DNA of 5,375 nucleotides, taken from contig JAYWEL010000065.1 of the NCBI GenBank assembly GCA_043779285.1, positions 1 through 5,375 of the forward strand. The letters run 5' to 3'. The notes beneath the pieces were generated by a model. It searched no databases, was not told the origin of the DNA, and saw only the letters and a list, made by a program, of their open reading frames with translations. Position numbers and translations under genes: made by a program. The DNA comes from MGR-bin208 sp043779285. Its GTDB lineage: Bacteria; Bacteroidota; Bacteroidia; Chitinophagales; Chitinophagaceae. Below are positions 1 through 5,375 of the stretch, piece by piece; the first letter of the stretch is position 1; each line of letters opens with the position of its first letter.

Positions 1-97
1 CCCGCCTGACCGGACGGGCAGGGACTATGTGTAAATCTTAGATGGTATTATACCGCAGAAAAGCGCATTGGACTATTTACTGTTTATAAGCGGTATA
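1..97 (+). repeat. Left copy of a perfect 97-bp terminal inverted repeat
   Basis: Bases 1-97 are exactly the reverse complement of 5278-5374 (base x pairs with base 5375-x), with no mismatch; identity stops at base 98. The outer 23 bases are very GC-rich and the rest is AT-rich like the surroundings. Internal structure: CCCG (1-4) faces CGGG (15-18); GGTATTATACC (44-54 area) is a short palindrome; TATACCGC (49-56) is complementary to GCGGTATA (90-97); and GGACTAT occurs directly repeated at 22-28 and 70-76. No open reading frame of any length fits in it. The identity is certain. What it is (mobile-element end, dispersed hairpin repeat, or assembly junction) is not decided by the sequence. Confidence 0.97.
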
Positions 98-100
98 AAC
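82..100. repeat. Seven-bp hairpin across the inner end of the left repeat
   Basis: GTTTATA (82-88) and TATAAAC (94-100) are perfect inverted arms around the loop AGCGG (89-93). The last three bases lie beyond the 97-bp identity block, so the right copy keeps only the four inner pairs of this stem. Either the left copy is the more complete version of the repeat or the extra three pairs are accidental. Confidence 0.45.
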
Positions 101-310
101 AAATAATTGCATGTGGATAATTTATCCTTTGAAAAACTTTTCACCGAACTAAATAGTCCTAACTTTAGAAAGTCTTTTTAAGACTCTGATATTTTAAATA
201 TATAGCCTCCCTTAAATTCGGATCATTCTTAGACAATAATTAGCACCTGCATTATTTTCAAAAGTTTTCTCCTCATTTATTTTGAGACATCAATCATAAA
301 CGATCATGTT
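98..310. other. AT-rich non-coding stretch between the left repeat and the desaturase gene
   Basis: No credible gene is visible; the longest ATG-started frame I read here (from about 111) is only 13 codons. It contains small palindromes: GGATAA-T-TTATCC at 115-127, and AGTCTT-TTT-AAGACT at 171-185, neither followed by a convincing T-tract. TAAATAGTCC at 150-159 is the reverse complement of bases 70-79 of the repeat, a 10-bp echo that may be chance in AT-rich DNA. The region presumably carries the promoter of the desaturase gene. Confidence 0.6.
277..284 (+). promoter_or_regulatory. Possible -7 element for the desaturase gene
   Basis: TTATTTTG matches the Bacteroidota -7 consensus TAnnTTTG at all but one position and lies 26 bp before the ATG, which would give a leader of about 20 bases. 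No clear TTTG -33 box stands at the expected distance upstream, so this is only a candidate. Confidence 0.2.
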
Positions 311-1063
311 ATGTATGTAATTCTTATTTTTTTCTTTAGTCATTGGTTCTTGTCATTATTTTTTCATTCCTTTTTTTTACATCGCTTTGCGTCCCATAAA
401 ATGTATCATGTAACTAAAAACTGGGAGCGATTTTTTTATATTGCCACCTGGTTTGTACAGGGCTCGTCTTTTTTAGTACCCCGTGCCTATGCGGTGTTAC
501 ATCGTATGCATCATACTTACAGCGATACAGAGAAAGACCCGCATTCGCCCCATTTCTTTCGTGACATATGGCAGATGATGTATAATACGATAAAAGTATT
601 CCGTAGTTTTTTACTCGGTGTAAATTTACCTGAACCACAATTTACCAAAGACTATTTACCGCAATGGGACAGGTTAGACAAAATCGGTCACCATATCATT
701 ACACGAATGATTTTTATGGCTGGTTATGTGAGTATCTATTATTTCTTTGCCCCATCCATTTGGTGGTATTTATTGTTGGTAATCCATTTTTTGATGGGCC
801 CCATTCAGGGGGCTATTGTTAATTGGTGTGGGCATAAATATGGCTACAGCAATTATGATAATGGCGATCATTCAAAAAATACATCTCCCTTTGGTGTTAT
901 TATGATGGGTGAGTTGTTTCAAAACAATCATCATTACGACAAAGAGGACCCCAATTTTGCCCGTAAATGGTTTGAATTTGACATGACCTTTTTTGTTATG
1001 CGAATCATGCACAGAGTGGGAATTATCAAACTGATTCCTTTACAGGAAAAAATAGCCACTTGA
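311..1063 (+). CDS. Acyl-CoA / fatty-acid desaturase (delta-9 type), integral membrane
   Basis: This 250-residue protein belongs to the membrane di-iron fatty-acid desaturase family, which introduces a double bond into a saturated acyl chain using O2 and an electron donor at the cytoplasmic membrane face. Visible family marks: first histidine box HRFASH (24-29), second box HRMHH (64-68) followed by the typical DTEKDPHSPH stretch (72-81), the extra conserved histidine in NWCGH (175), and the third box QNNHH (204-208). Hydrophobic membrane stretches lie at about 1-22, 41-58 and 131-172. The third box normally reads HxxHH; here the first histidine is glutamine (Q204). The length is normal for short bacterial members and the N-terminus starts just ahead of the first His box, as expected, so ATG at 311 is accepted; there is no Shine-Dalgarno motif. 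The regioselectivity and electron donor cannot be read from sequence. It stands alone, 127 bp before the helicase gene, with no clear terminator between them. Family assignment is firm; delta-9 is inferred. Confidence 0.93.
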   Translation: MYVILIFFFSHWFLSLFFHSFFLHRFASHKMYHVTKNWERFFYIATWFVQGSSFLVPRAYAVLHRMHHTYSDTEKDPHSPHFFRDIWQMMYNTIKVFRSFLLGVNLPEPQFTKDYLPQWDRLDKIGHHIITRMIFMAGYVSIYYFFAPSIWWYLLLVIHFLMGPIQGAIVNWCGHKYGYSNYDNGDHSKNTSPFGVIMMGELFQNNHHYDKEDPNFARKWFEFDMTFFVMRIMHRVGIIKLIPLQEKIAT

Positions 1064-1190
1064 TTTTCTTTAAAAAAATAAAAAAGTAATTGTTTCGATT
1101 AATTCAGAGCATCATAATTTACTTTTTTTGTACATATTTATCATTTCCTTCTTTGACTGTTGCTAATGTTTGCTTTGTTTTGTGTTCAAT

Positions 1191-3437
1191 ATGGATATGA
1201 ATGATCTCACCAATTCTATTTTTCAAAAAGCCGTTGCGTTTGTAAATCAAACCGGCAGACATCTATTTCTTACCGGTAAGGCAGGAACCGGCAAAACCAC
1301 ATTTTTAAAATACATCAGAGAAAACAGTTTGAAGAAGATGGCTGTTGTGGCACCAACCGGTGTAGCAGCTATTAACGCAGGAGGAGTAACTATACATTCA
1401 TTTTTCCAATTGCCATTTGGATCTTTTATTCCAGAGAAAGCAAATAATTGGCAAGATTTTGATGGCCGTATTAATAACAGTAACAGTCTGTTGAAAAATA
1501 TGCGTATGACCAGTGCCCGACGTGACCTGTTACGTGAACTGGATCTTTTGATTATTGATGAAGTCTCAATGGTGAGGGCGGATGTGTTGGATATGATTGA
1601 TGTGGTACTCCGGCATGTTCGGCGGCAACCAATACTGCCTTTTGGTGGTTTGCAAATGCTTTATATCGGGGATCTTTTTCAATTACCCCCAGTAGTGAAA
1701 AATGATGAATGGGAAATGCTTCGATCATATTATAAAAGCCCATTCTTTTTTGATGCAATGGTTTTAAAACAAGCACAACCCGTATTTATAGAGCTAAAAA
1801 AAATATACCGGCAAAGCGATGATCATTTTATCAGCATCCTGAATAATATCCGTAACAATTGTTGTACGGATACCGATATGCAGGAATTGCATTGTTTTTA
1901 TAAACCGGGATATGAACCAAAAAAAGAAGAAAACTATATCACCCTTACTTCACACAATGCAAAAGCCGATACTATCAATGAAAATCAACTAGCATTATTG
2001 AAAGGGAAGAAACATTTTTTTGAAGCAGATATTTCCGGCGATTTTTATGAAAACATGTATCCGGTTGACTTACAGATAGCCTTGAAAGTTGGCGCCCAGG
2101 TTATGTTTATTAAAAATGATAAGGGTGAAGCAAGGCGGTTTTATAATGGCAAGTTAGCAGTCATCAGTAAAATAGAAGAGGATCGTATTTGGGTTTCTTT
2201 TCCGGAGGAAGATTTTGATCTGGAATTGGAAAAGGAAAAATGGGTAAACCTGCGGTATAACTATAATACTGAAAAAGATAGCATTGACGAAGAGGAATTG
2301 GGCAGCTTTACACAATATCCTATCCGCCTTGCATGGGCCATCACTATTCATAAAAGTCAGGGACTGACATTTTCAAAAGCCATCATTGATGCCGGTGCAT
2401 CATTTGCACCGGGGCAGGTATATGTAGCACTTAGCCGATTGACAAATATGGAAGGGTTGATATTATTCAGCCGGATAAATCCACAGAGTATAAGTACCGA
2501 TACAAAAGTGTTAGACTATGTGAAAAATGAAATGGCGGAAGATGTTTTGCAAGAAATTCTTGAAGCTGAACAGAAAGTTTTTATTCGATATAAATTGTCT
2601 GATGGTTTTAATTGGGCAAAATTGACCGATTCAATCAGTTCACATTTAGCATCGTATGAAACCCGGAAAATTCCGGAGAAAAACGCCTGTATTGAATGGG
2701 CGATTAAGCTAAACAATGAAAATAATAAACTGCAATCGGTAGCCGATTCATTTATAAAGACGCTAGAAATTTTATTCGTTAGTTGTGAAGAAGATCAGTA
2801 TCAAAAACTCTTTGAACGATCAAGTGCTGCTAGTAATTATTTTAAAAAGGAACTGGAAGAAAATCTATTAATGCCTATTAAAAAACATGTTTCCGAATTC
2901 AACGTTAAAGCGAAAGCAAAAAAATATCTGAAGGATTTAATCGGCCTGCAATTATTTGTAGAGAGAAAAAAACAGGAAATGGAAGAAGCGTTTAACATTG
3001 CCGAAGCCTTACATCAATCCGTACATATGGATGTGCTGTTGCATTTGGTTGAGGAACAACAAAAACCAAAGATAATTTTATTGGAAGATGTTTCGGGACA
3101 TACAATAAAAACAGGGAAGGCAGTAAAGGGAGATACCAATCGTATAAGTCTGCAGCTGTATGAAGATGGAAAGAGTATTGCAGAAATAGCTGCAGAACGA
3201 AACCTGGCGATAAGTACGGTTGAAGGACACCTGATTCATTTTATTCCAAGTGGCGAAGTGGATGTACTTGCATTTGTTTCGGACGGAAAACTTCAAACAA
3301 TCATCGATGCAATAAAATCTGAGCCGGGAAATAAATCAACATATTATAAAGAAAAACTAGGGAGTCATTTCTCTTATGTGGAAATAAGAGCAGGAATAAA
3401 GTGGATTGAAAAGGTTGTTAATAAAGAGGCTTTGTAA
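1191..3437 (+). CDS. PIF1/RecD-like superfamily 1B DNA helicase with C-terminal HTH_40-like domain
   Basis: An ATP-dependent DNA helicase of 748 residues, probably cytoplasmic and acting in genome maintenance. Motifs in order: Walker A GKAGTGKTT (29-37), Walker B IIDEVSM (121-127), motif III GDLFQLPPV (160-168), arginine-bearing YRQ (206-208), then the UvrD_C2-type segment with TIHKSQGLTF (385-394) and motif VI VYVALSRL (410-417). These are the signatures of PIF1/RecD2-like helicases. A helical, charged region follows (about 450-630), then a helix-turn-helix segment around 652-681 (LYEDGKSIAEIAAERNLA followed by STVEGHL), which resembles the HTH_40 domain found at the C-terminus of RecQ-type proteins. 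An upstream in-frame TTG at 1170 would add seven residues (MLCFVFN) but is a poor choice; ATG at 1191 is preferred, with ATG at 1197 nearly as good. No Shine-Dalgarno is present. Architecture and length agree with unnamed Bacteroidota helicases I recall; the physiological substrate is unknown. Confidence 0.92.
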   Translation: MDMNDLTNSIFQKAVAFVNQTGRHLFLTGKAGTGKTTFLKYIRENSLKKMAVVAPTGVAAINAGGVTIHSFFQLPFGSFIPEKANNWQDFDGRINNSNSLLKNMRMTSARRDLLRELDLLIIDEVSMVRADVLDMIDVVLRHVRRQPILPFGGLQMLYIGDLFQLPPVVKNDEWEMLRSYYKSPFFFDAMVLKQAQPVFIELKKIYRQSDDHFISILNNIRNNCCTDTDMQELHCFYKPGYEPKKEENYITLTSHNAKADTINENQLALLKGKKHFFEADISGDFYENMYPVDLQIALKVGAQVMFIKNDKGEARRFYNGKLAVISKIEEDRIWVSFPEEDFDLELEKEKWVNLRYNYNTEKDSIDEEELGSFTQYPIRLAWAITIHKSQGLTFSKAIIDAGASFAPGQVYVALSRLTNMEGLILFSRINPQSISTDTKVLDYVKNEMAEDVLQEILEAEQKVFIRYKLSDGFNWAKLTDSISSHLASYETRKIPEKNACIEWAIKLNNENNKLQSVADSFIKTLEILFVSCEEDQYQKLFERSSAASNYFKKELEENLLMPIKKHVSEFNVKAKAKKYLKDLIGLQLFVERKKQEMEEAFNIAEALHQSVHMDVLLHLVEEQQKPKIILLEDVSGHTIKTGKAVKGDTNRISLQLYEDGKSIAEIAAERNLAISTVEGHLIHFIPSGEVDVLAFVSDGKLQTIIDAIKSEPGNKSTYYKEKLGSHFSYVEIRAGIKWIEKVVNKEAL

Positions 3438-3477
3438 ATACTAATTTTGTTGAATCCAAAAACTATTGCGGGCAGCT

Positions 3478-3501
3478 ATGAGGTTCTTCACTTCATTTTT
3501 T
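3478..3501 (+). terminator. Possible weak intrinsic terminator after the helicase gene
   Basis: ATGAGGT (3478-3484) can pair with ACTTCAT (3490-3496), including one G-T pair, around the loop TCTTC, and is followed at once by a run of T up to 3501. It begins 40 bp after the helicase stop. The stem is short and low in GC, so termination may be partial; if it works, the DUF983 gene 38 bp downstream needs its own promoter, and I see no good one. Confidence 0.35.
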
Positions 3502-3538
3502 GTTTAAAACCTTTATCGCTAATTCAAATAAATATTTT

Positions 3539-3979
3539 ATGACCCCAACAGAAAAAACAAAGAACCCCGGTTATTTACTGTCCATATTAAATCATAAATG
3601 TCCTCGTTGCAGAAAAGGAGATATGTTTCTGAATAAAAGTTCCTATCAGATTAAAAACTTTATGAAGATGCATGACAAATGCCATGTCTGTGATCAGAAG
3701 ATGGAAATTGAAGTGGGATTTTATTATGGAACCGGATATGTAAGCTATGCGCTGACTGTTGCGTTTTCTGTTTTTACATTTTTTGCCTGGTGGTTGCTGA
3801 TTGGGTTATCTTTAAATGATAACCGATTGTTTTGGTGGATGGGAACCAATGCTGTTTTACTGATATCATTACAACCTTTTTTTATGCGGATTTCAAGAAC
3901 AATCTGGCTTTCTTTATTTATCAAATATAAAAACAACAAAGAGATGGAAATAGTAAACGGGAAAAAGACAAAGCAATGA
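3539..3979 (+). CDS. DUF983 family small membrane protein with zinc-ribbon-like cysteines
   Basis: A 146-residue protein with an N-terminal soluble part and two membrane spans. Two cysteine pairs, CPRC (21-24) and CHVC (48-51), are placed as in a four-cysteine zinc ribbon; the first pair is followed by KGDMF, a DUF983 hallmark. Hydrophobic segments lie at about 67-91 (YVSYALTVAF onwards) and 97-115. A basic tail (KKTKQ) ends the chain. The family has no established biochemical function that I can name. An in-frame TTG at 3500 would extend the protein by 13 residues (FKTFIANSNKYF) but overlaps the terminator-like T-run; ATG at 3539 is preferred because the conserved part begins about 10 residues later and an A-rich stretch precedes it. 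Downstream it converges with the VOC gene, 13 bp apart. Family call is good; zinc binding is inferred. Confidence 0.8.
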   Translation: MTPTEKTKNPGYLLSILNHKCPRCRKGDMFLNKSSYQIKNFMKMHDKCHVCDQKMEIEVGFYYGTGYVSYALTVAFSVFTFFAWWLLIGLSLNDNRLFWWMGTNAVLLISLQPFFMRISRTIWLSLFIKYKNNKEMEIVNGKKTKQ

Positions 3980-3992
3980 ATATTGCTCCTGT

Positions 3993-4397
3993 TTAAATTA
4001 TTTCGGTTGGTTTCGGTTCAATCAAATCCCATAAATTTCCATACAAATCTTCAAACACTAAAACATTTCCCCATGTTTCAGCAACAGGTTCCCGGATTAT
4101 TTTTATTTTATTAGCCATTAAATTTTGGTAATCTCTTTCCAGATCATTGGTATGCATAAAAAGAAAAACACGGCCACCGGTTTGATTACCAATTCGGCTT
4201 CTTTGTTCATCATCTGCTGCTTTTGCCAAAAGTATGCAGCAATCACCCGATCCTTGTGGAGCTATACGTACCCATCGCTTGTGTTCACTAAGTTTTGTGT
4301 CTTCAATCAAATTAAAACCAAGTTTGTTTGTATAGAAATCGATGGCTTCGTCATAGTCAGCAACAACTAATGCCAATTGAATTATTCGTTGATTCAT
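3993..4397 (-). CDS. VOC-superfamily (glyoxalase/bleomycin-resistance fold) protein
   Basis: This 134-residue protein has the paired beta-alpha-beta-beta-beta pattern of the vicinal oxygen chelate superfamily: an N-terminal half with QLALVVADYDEAIDFYTNKLGF (about 7-28, the usual opening motif) and a C-terminal half with RVFLFMHTNDLERDY (76-90) and the closing FEDLYGNLWDLIEP (115-128). Length is normal for a single-domain member. By eye against glyoxalase I, the metal-ligand positions are not all kept: Q7 stands at the first, a hydrophobic residue around 55-57 at the second, R76 near the third, and D124 at the last. A classical lactoylglutathione lyase activity is therefore unlikely, and the substrate is unknown. 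Two tandem copies of TTTCGGTT near the 3' end simply encode the Glu-Pro-Lys-Pro-Thr-Glu tail. It lies 58 bp downstream of the SIMPL gene on the same strand and may be co-transcribed. The ATG start agrees with the first beta strand. Confidence 0.87.
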   Translation of the reverse strand: MNQRIIQLALVVADYDEAIDFYTNKLGFNLIEDTKLSEHKRWVRIAPQGSGDCCILLAKAADDEQRSRIGNQTGGRVFLFMHTNDLERDYQNLMANKIKIIREPVAETWGNVLVFEDLYGNLWDLIEPKPTEII

Positions 4398-4455
4398 TTT
4401 TCAAACTTATTATTGTCACAAGGTATTAAAGATAATTCCGTTCAATGAATAAAAT

Positions 4456-5151
4456 TTATTTCAAAATAAACTTGGCATTGATATTAGACACAATTCGTAT
4501 TTTTTCAAATTCGATTTGTGGTAATTCTTCTGTATTCTTAGTAGCCATGCTGTACGCAATGCCTATTTCCTGCTGTTGCATTCGGTTTGCATAGAAGTTC
4601 TCATTGTCAGAAATATGTATTGCAAGACCAACCAGTTGATTTAATGGTTTTGTTAGTGCAGTTGCTCTTGACTTTGCATTTTCAATAGCTCTTGAGCGCA
4701 TAATATTTTTAAGGTTTTCAAGATCGGAATGGTCAACATGGTCAATAGAAGTATTGGCAATGTCGATGTCTTCAAGGCCTATCAAAACCCGTGTGGCCAT
4801 AACGGCATCCGTTACTTTCAACATATATTGTTTTGATTTAAGTACATCTTTATTTTTCAAAAGATAGTTTTTGAAATTGCTGGACATGTCACTCGTTGTT
4901 AAATCTTTTTCTGTATTCAAGCCCAATGATTTCAGTGCTTTCACCATTTTACGTTCCATATCTTCACTCGATATTTTGTCCTTTGTATCTTTTTCCGAAA
5001 TAAAGATCCGGATATAAATTTCATTGGGAGTGACTAACGTATCCGCATTGCCATTGACTTCTATATGTGGTTGGTCAATGAAATTTTTATACTGACTTTG
5101 AGCAGAGAAAAAACTAAAATAAATGAGGACTGTAAGAATTATTTTTTTCAT
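4456..5151 (-). CDS. Exported SIMPL-domain (DUF541) protein
   Basis: A 231-residue protein with an N-terminal signal peptide: basic MKK, a hydrophobic core (4-15), and a likely signal peptidase I site after SAQS or SAQSQ near 19-20; there is no lipobox cysteine. The mature part is a SIMPL (DUF541) domain, the family of E. coli YggE and Brucella BP26: opening strand HIEVNGNADTLVTP (29-42), KALKSLGL (71-78), the conserved helix RSRAIENAKSRATALTKPL (152-170), and a closing strand VSNINAKFIL (221-230). Members are periplasmic or envelope-associated and have been linked to oxidative-stress tolerance and oligomeric assemblies, but no enzymatic role is established. Length is normal. ATG at 5151 is supported by the well-placed signal peptide. 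It is the first gene of the leftward pair; the VOC gene follows 58 bp later with no clear terminator between them. Confidence 0.9.
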   Translation of the reverse strand: MKKIILTVLIYFSFFSAQSQYKNFIDQPHIEVNGNADTLVTPNEIYIRIFISEKDTKDKISSEDMERKMVKALKSLGLNTEKDLTTSDMSSNFKNYLLKNKDVLKSKQYMLKVTDAVMATRVLIGLEDIDIANTSIDHVDHSDLENLKNIMRSRAIENAKSRATALTKPLNQLVGLAIHISDNENFYANRMQQQEIGIAYSMATKNTEELPQIEFEKIRIVSNINAKFILK

Positions 5152-5201
5152 GTTAAGTTATTTGCGAGTTAAGATGCAACTTTTTTTGTAAAAGTTCTAA
5201 G

Positions 5202-5235
5202 CAAATGTTAAAGGATTGATTTTTTATAGTTTCAA
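5202..5235 (-). promoter_or_regulatory. Candidate Bacteroidota-type promoter for the SIMPL gene
   Basis: Read on the minus strand, TTG (5235-5233) is followed after 22 bases by TAACATTTG (5210-5202), which is the TAnnTTTG -7 consensus with one extra base between TA and TTTG. The leader to the ATG at 5151 would be roughly 45 bases. The extra base and long spacer make it a candidate only. It lies outside the 97-bp repeat, so the repeat does not supply this promoter. Confidence 0.28.
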
Positions 5236-5277
5236 TAGCTGATAATTTTTCATAGTTATAGTTTTAAATTACCAGGC

Positions 5278-5374
5278 TATACCGCTTATAAACAGTAAAT
5301 AGTCCAATGCGCTTTTCTGCGGTATAATACCATCTAAGATTTACACATAGTCCCTGCCCGTCCGGTCAGGCGGG
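5278..5374 (-). repeat. Right copy of the 97-bp terminal inverted repeat
   Basis: This is the exact inverted partner of bases 1-97. The right copy carries one more base at the window edge (G-C position 5375) than the left copy, so the repeat probably continues past at least one edge and the true outer end is not visible. On the inner side identity stops where the left copy reads AAC and this copy, read in the same direction, reads GCC. It sits 126 bp upstream of the start of the SIMPL-domain gene and does not overlap it. Two identical copies in opposite orientation could support homologous inversion of the segment between them; that is inference. Confidence 0.97.
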
Positions 5375-5375
5375 C
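5356..5375. repeat. GC-rich hairpin at the outer tip of the repeat
   Basis: GCCCG (5356-5360) is complementary to CGGGC (5371-5375), giving a 5-bp GC stem, and inside it one C-G and one G-T pair can add to the stem around a short loop. The window ends exactly at the base of this stem. The left edge carries the same structure minus its first base (CCCG 1-4 with CGGG 15-18). An alternative pairing, CCTG (5-8) with CAGG (19-22), exists in the left copy. Compact GC hairpins of this kind resemble dispersed REP- or MITE-like repeats in AT-rich genomes; that resemblance is a visual impression, not a database match. Confidence 0.6.

Noticed and set aside
1..97. Repeat as an integron attC site or tRNA-like element
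   Set aside because: I find no attC core sites (GTTRRRY with its partner) in the right arrangement and no cloverleaf; no integrase or integron cassette pattern is present.
171..185. AGTCTT-TTT-AAGACT hairpin as a terminator of an upstream gene
   Set aside because: The stem is only six AT-rich pairs with a three-base loop and no following T-run, and no gene ends nearby.
414..638. Minus-strand open frame of 74 codons inside the desaturase gene
   Set aside because: It is a shadow of a strongly supported gene, with no recognisable motif.
1164..1172. TAATGTTTG before the helicase as a -7 element
   Set aside because: It has one base too many between TA and TTTG, no TTG or TTTG about 20 bases upstream, and leaves a very short leader.
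1552..1776. Minus-strand open frame inside the helicase gene
   Set aside because: It lies opposite the Walker B and motif III region, whose conserved sequence explains the open frame; the same holds for the minus-strand frames at 2154-2351, 2516-2716 and 3078-3296.
3745..3939. Minus-strand open frame opposite the DUF983 gene
   Set aside because: It is the antisense of the two membrane segments; no start context or motif supports it.
4001..4018. Tandem TTTCGGTT repeat as a regulatory or CRISPR-like element
   Set aside because: Only two units, and both are coding for the C-terminal tail of the VOC protein.
4125..4370. Plus-strand open frame of 81 codons opposite the VOC gene
   Set aside because: The VOC frame on the other strand has a clear fold signature; this frame has no family features.
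4402..4409. TAAGTTTG on the minus strand, an exact match to TAnnTTTG, before the VOC gene
   Set aside because: It ends four bases before the ATG, so transcription would begin at about the start codon, and no -33 box stands at the right distance. Chance is more likely.
311..5151. The five genes as a new defence or mobile system, given the helicase inside inverted repeats
   Set aside because: No nuclease, methyltransferase, transposase, toxin or reverse transcriptase accompanies the helicase; the other genes belong to common housekeeping-like families and are transcribed in two opposing directions rather than as one operon.

Overview
This window looks like a piece of a Bacteroidota chromosome, most likely from the Chitinophagales/Sphingobacteriales side. 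This is inferred from the AT-rich sequence, the absence of Shine-Dalgarno motifs (A-rich stretches precede the start codons instead), and the gene set: a short acyl-CoA desaturase, a PIF1/RecD-like helicase with a C-terminal HTH_40-like domain, a DUF983 zinc-ribbon membrane protein, and a SIMPL-domain protein with a Bacteroidota-style signal peptide. I cannot name the genus.

Layout: a perfect 97-bp repeat lies at the left edge (1-97) and again, inverted, at the right edge (5278-5374). Between them are five genes. Three are on the + strand: desaturase (311-1063), helicase (1191-3437) and DUF983 protein (3539-3979). Two are on the - strand: VOC-family protein (3993-4397) and SIMPL protein (4456-5151). 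The DUF983 and VOC genes meet tail to tail with 13 bp between their stop codons. The SIMPL and VOC genes run in the same direction with a 58-bp gap and could share a transcript. The 213 bp from 98 to 310 are AT-rich and hold no credible gene. A weak terminator-like hairpin lies after the helicase.

The five genes do not form a recognisable pathway. They look like ordinary chromosomal genes for membrane lipid desaturation, DNA unwinding, a small membrane protein, a small-molecule-binding fold and a periplasmic protein. There is no transposase, integrase, recombinase, toxin-antitoxin pair, CRISPR array, tRNA or rRNA.

The one strong signal not explained by genes is the inverted 97-bp repeat bracketing the whole window. 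It could be the ends of a non-autonomous composite mobile element, two inverted copies of a dispersed hairpin repeat, or contig ends where an assembler stopped in a multicopy repeat. The near-equal depth of repeat at each edge (97 and at most 98 bp) makes the third reading quite plausible. I do not see convincing evidence for a new defence or genetic system here.
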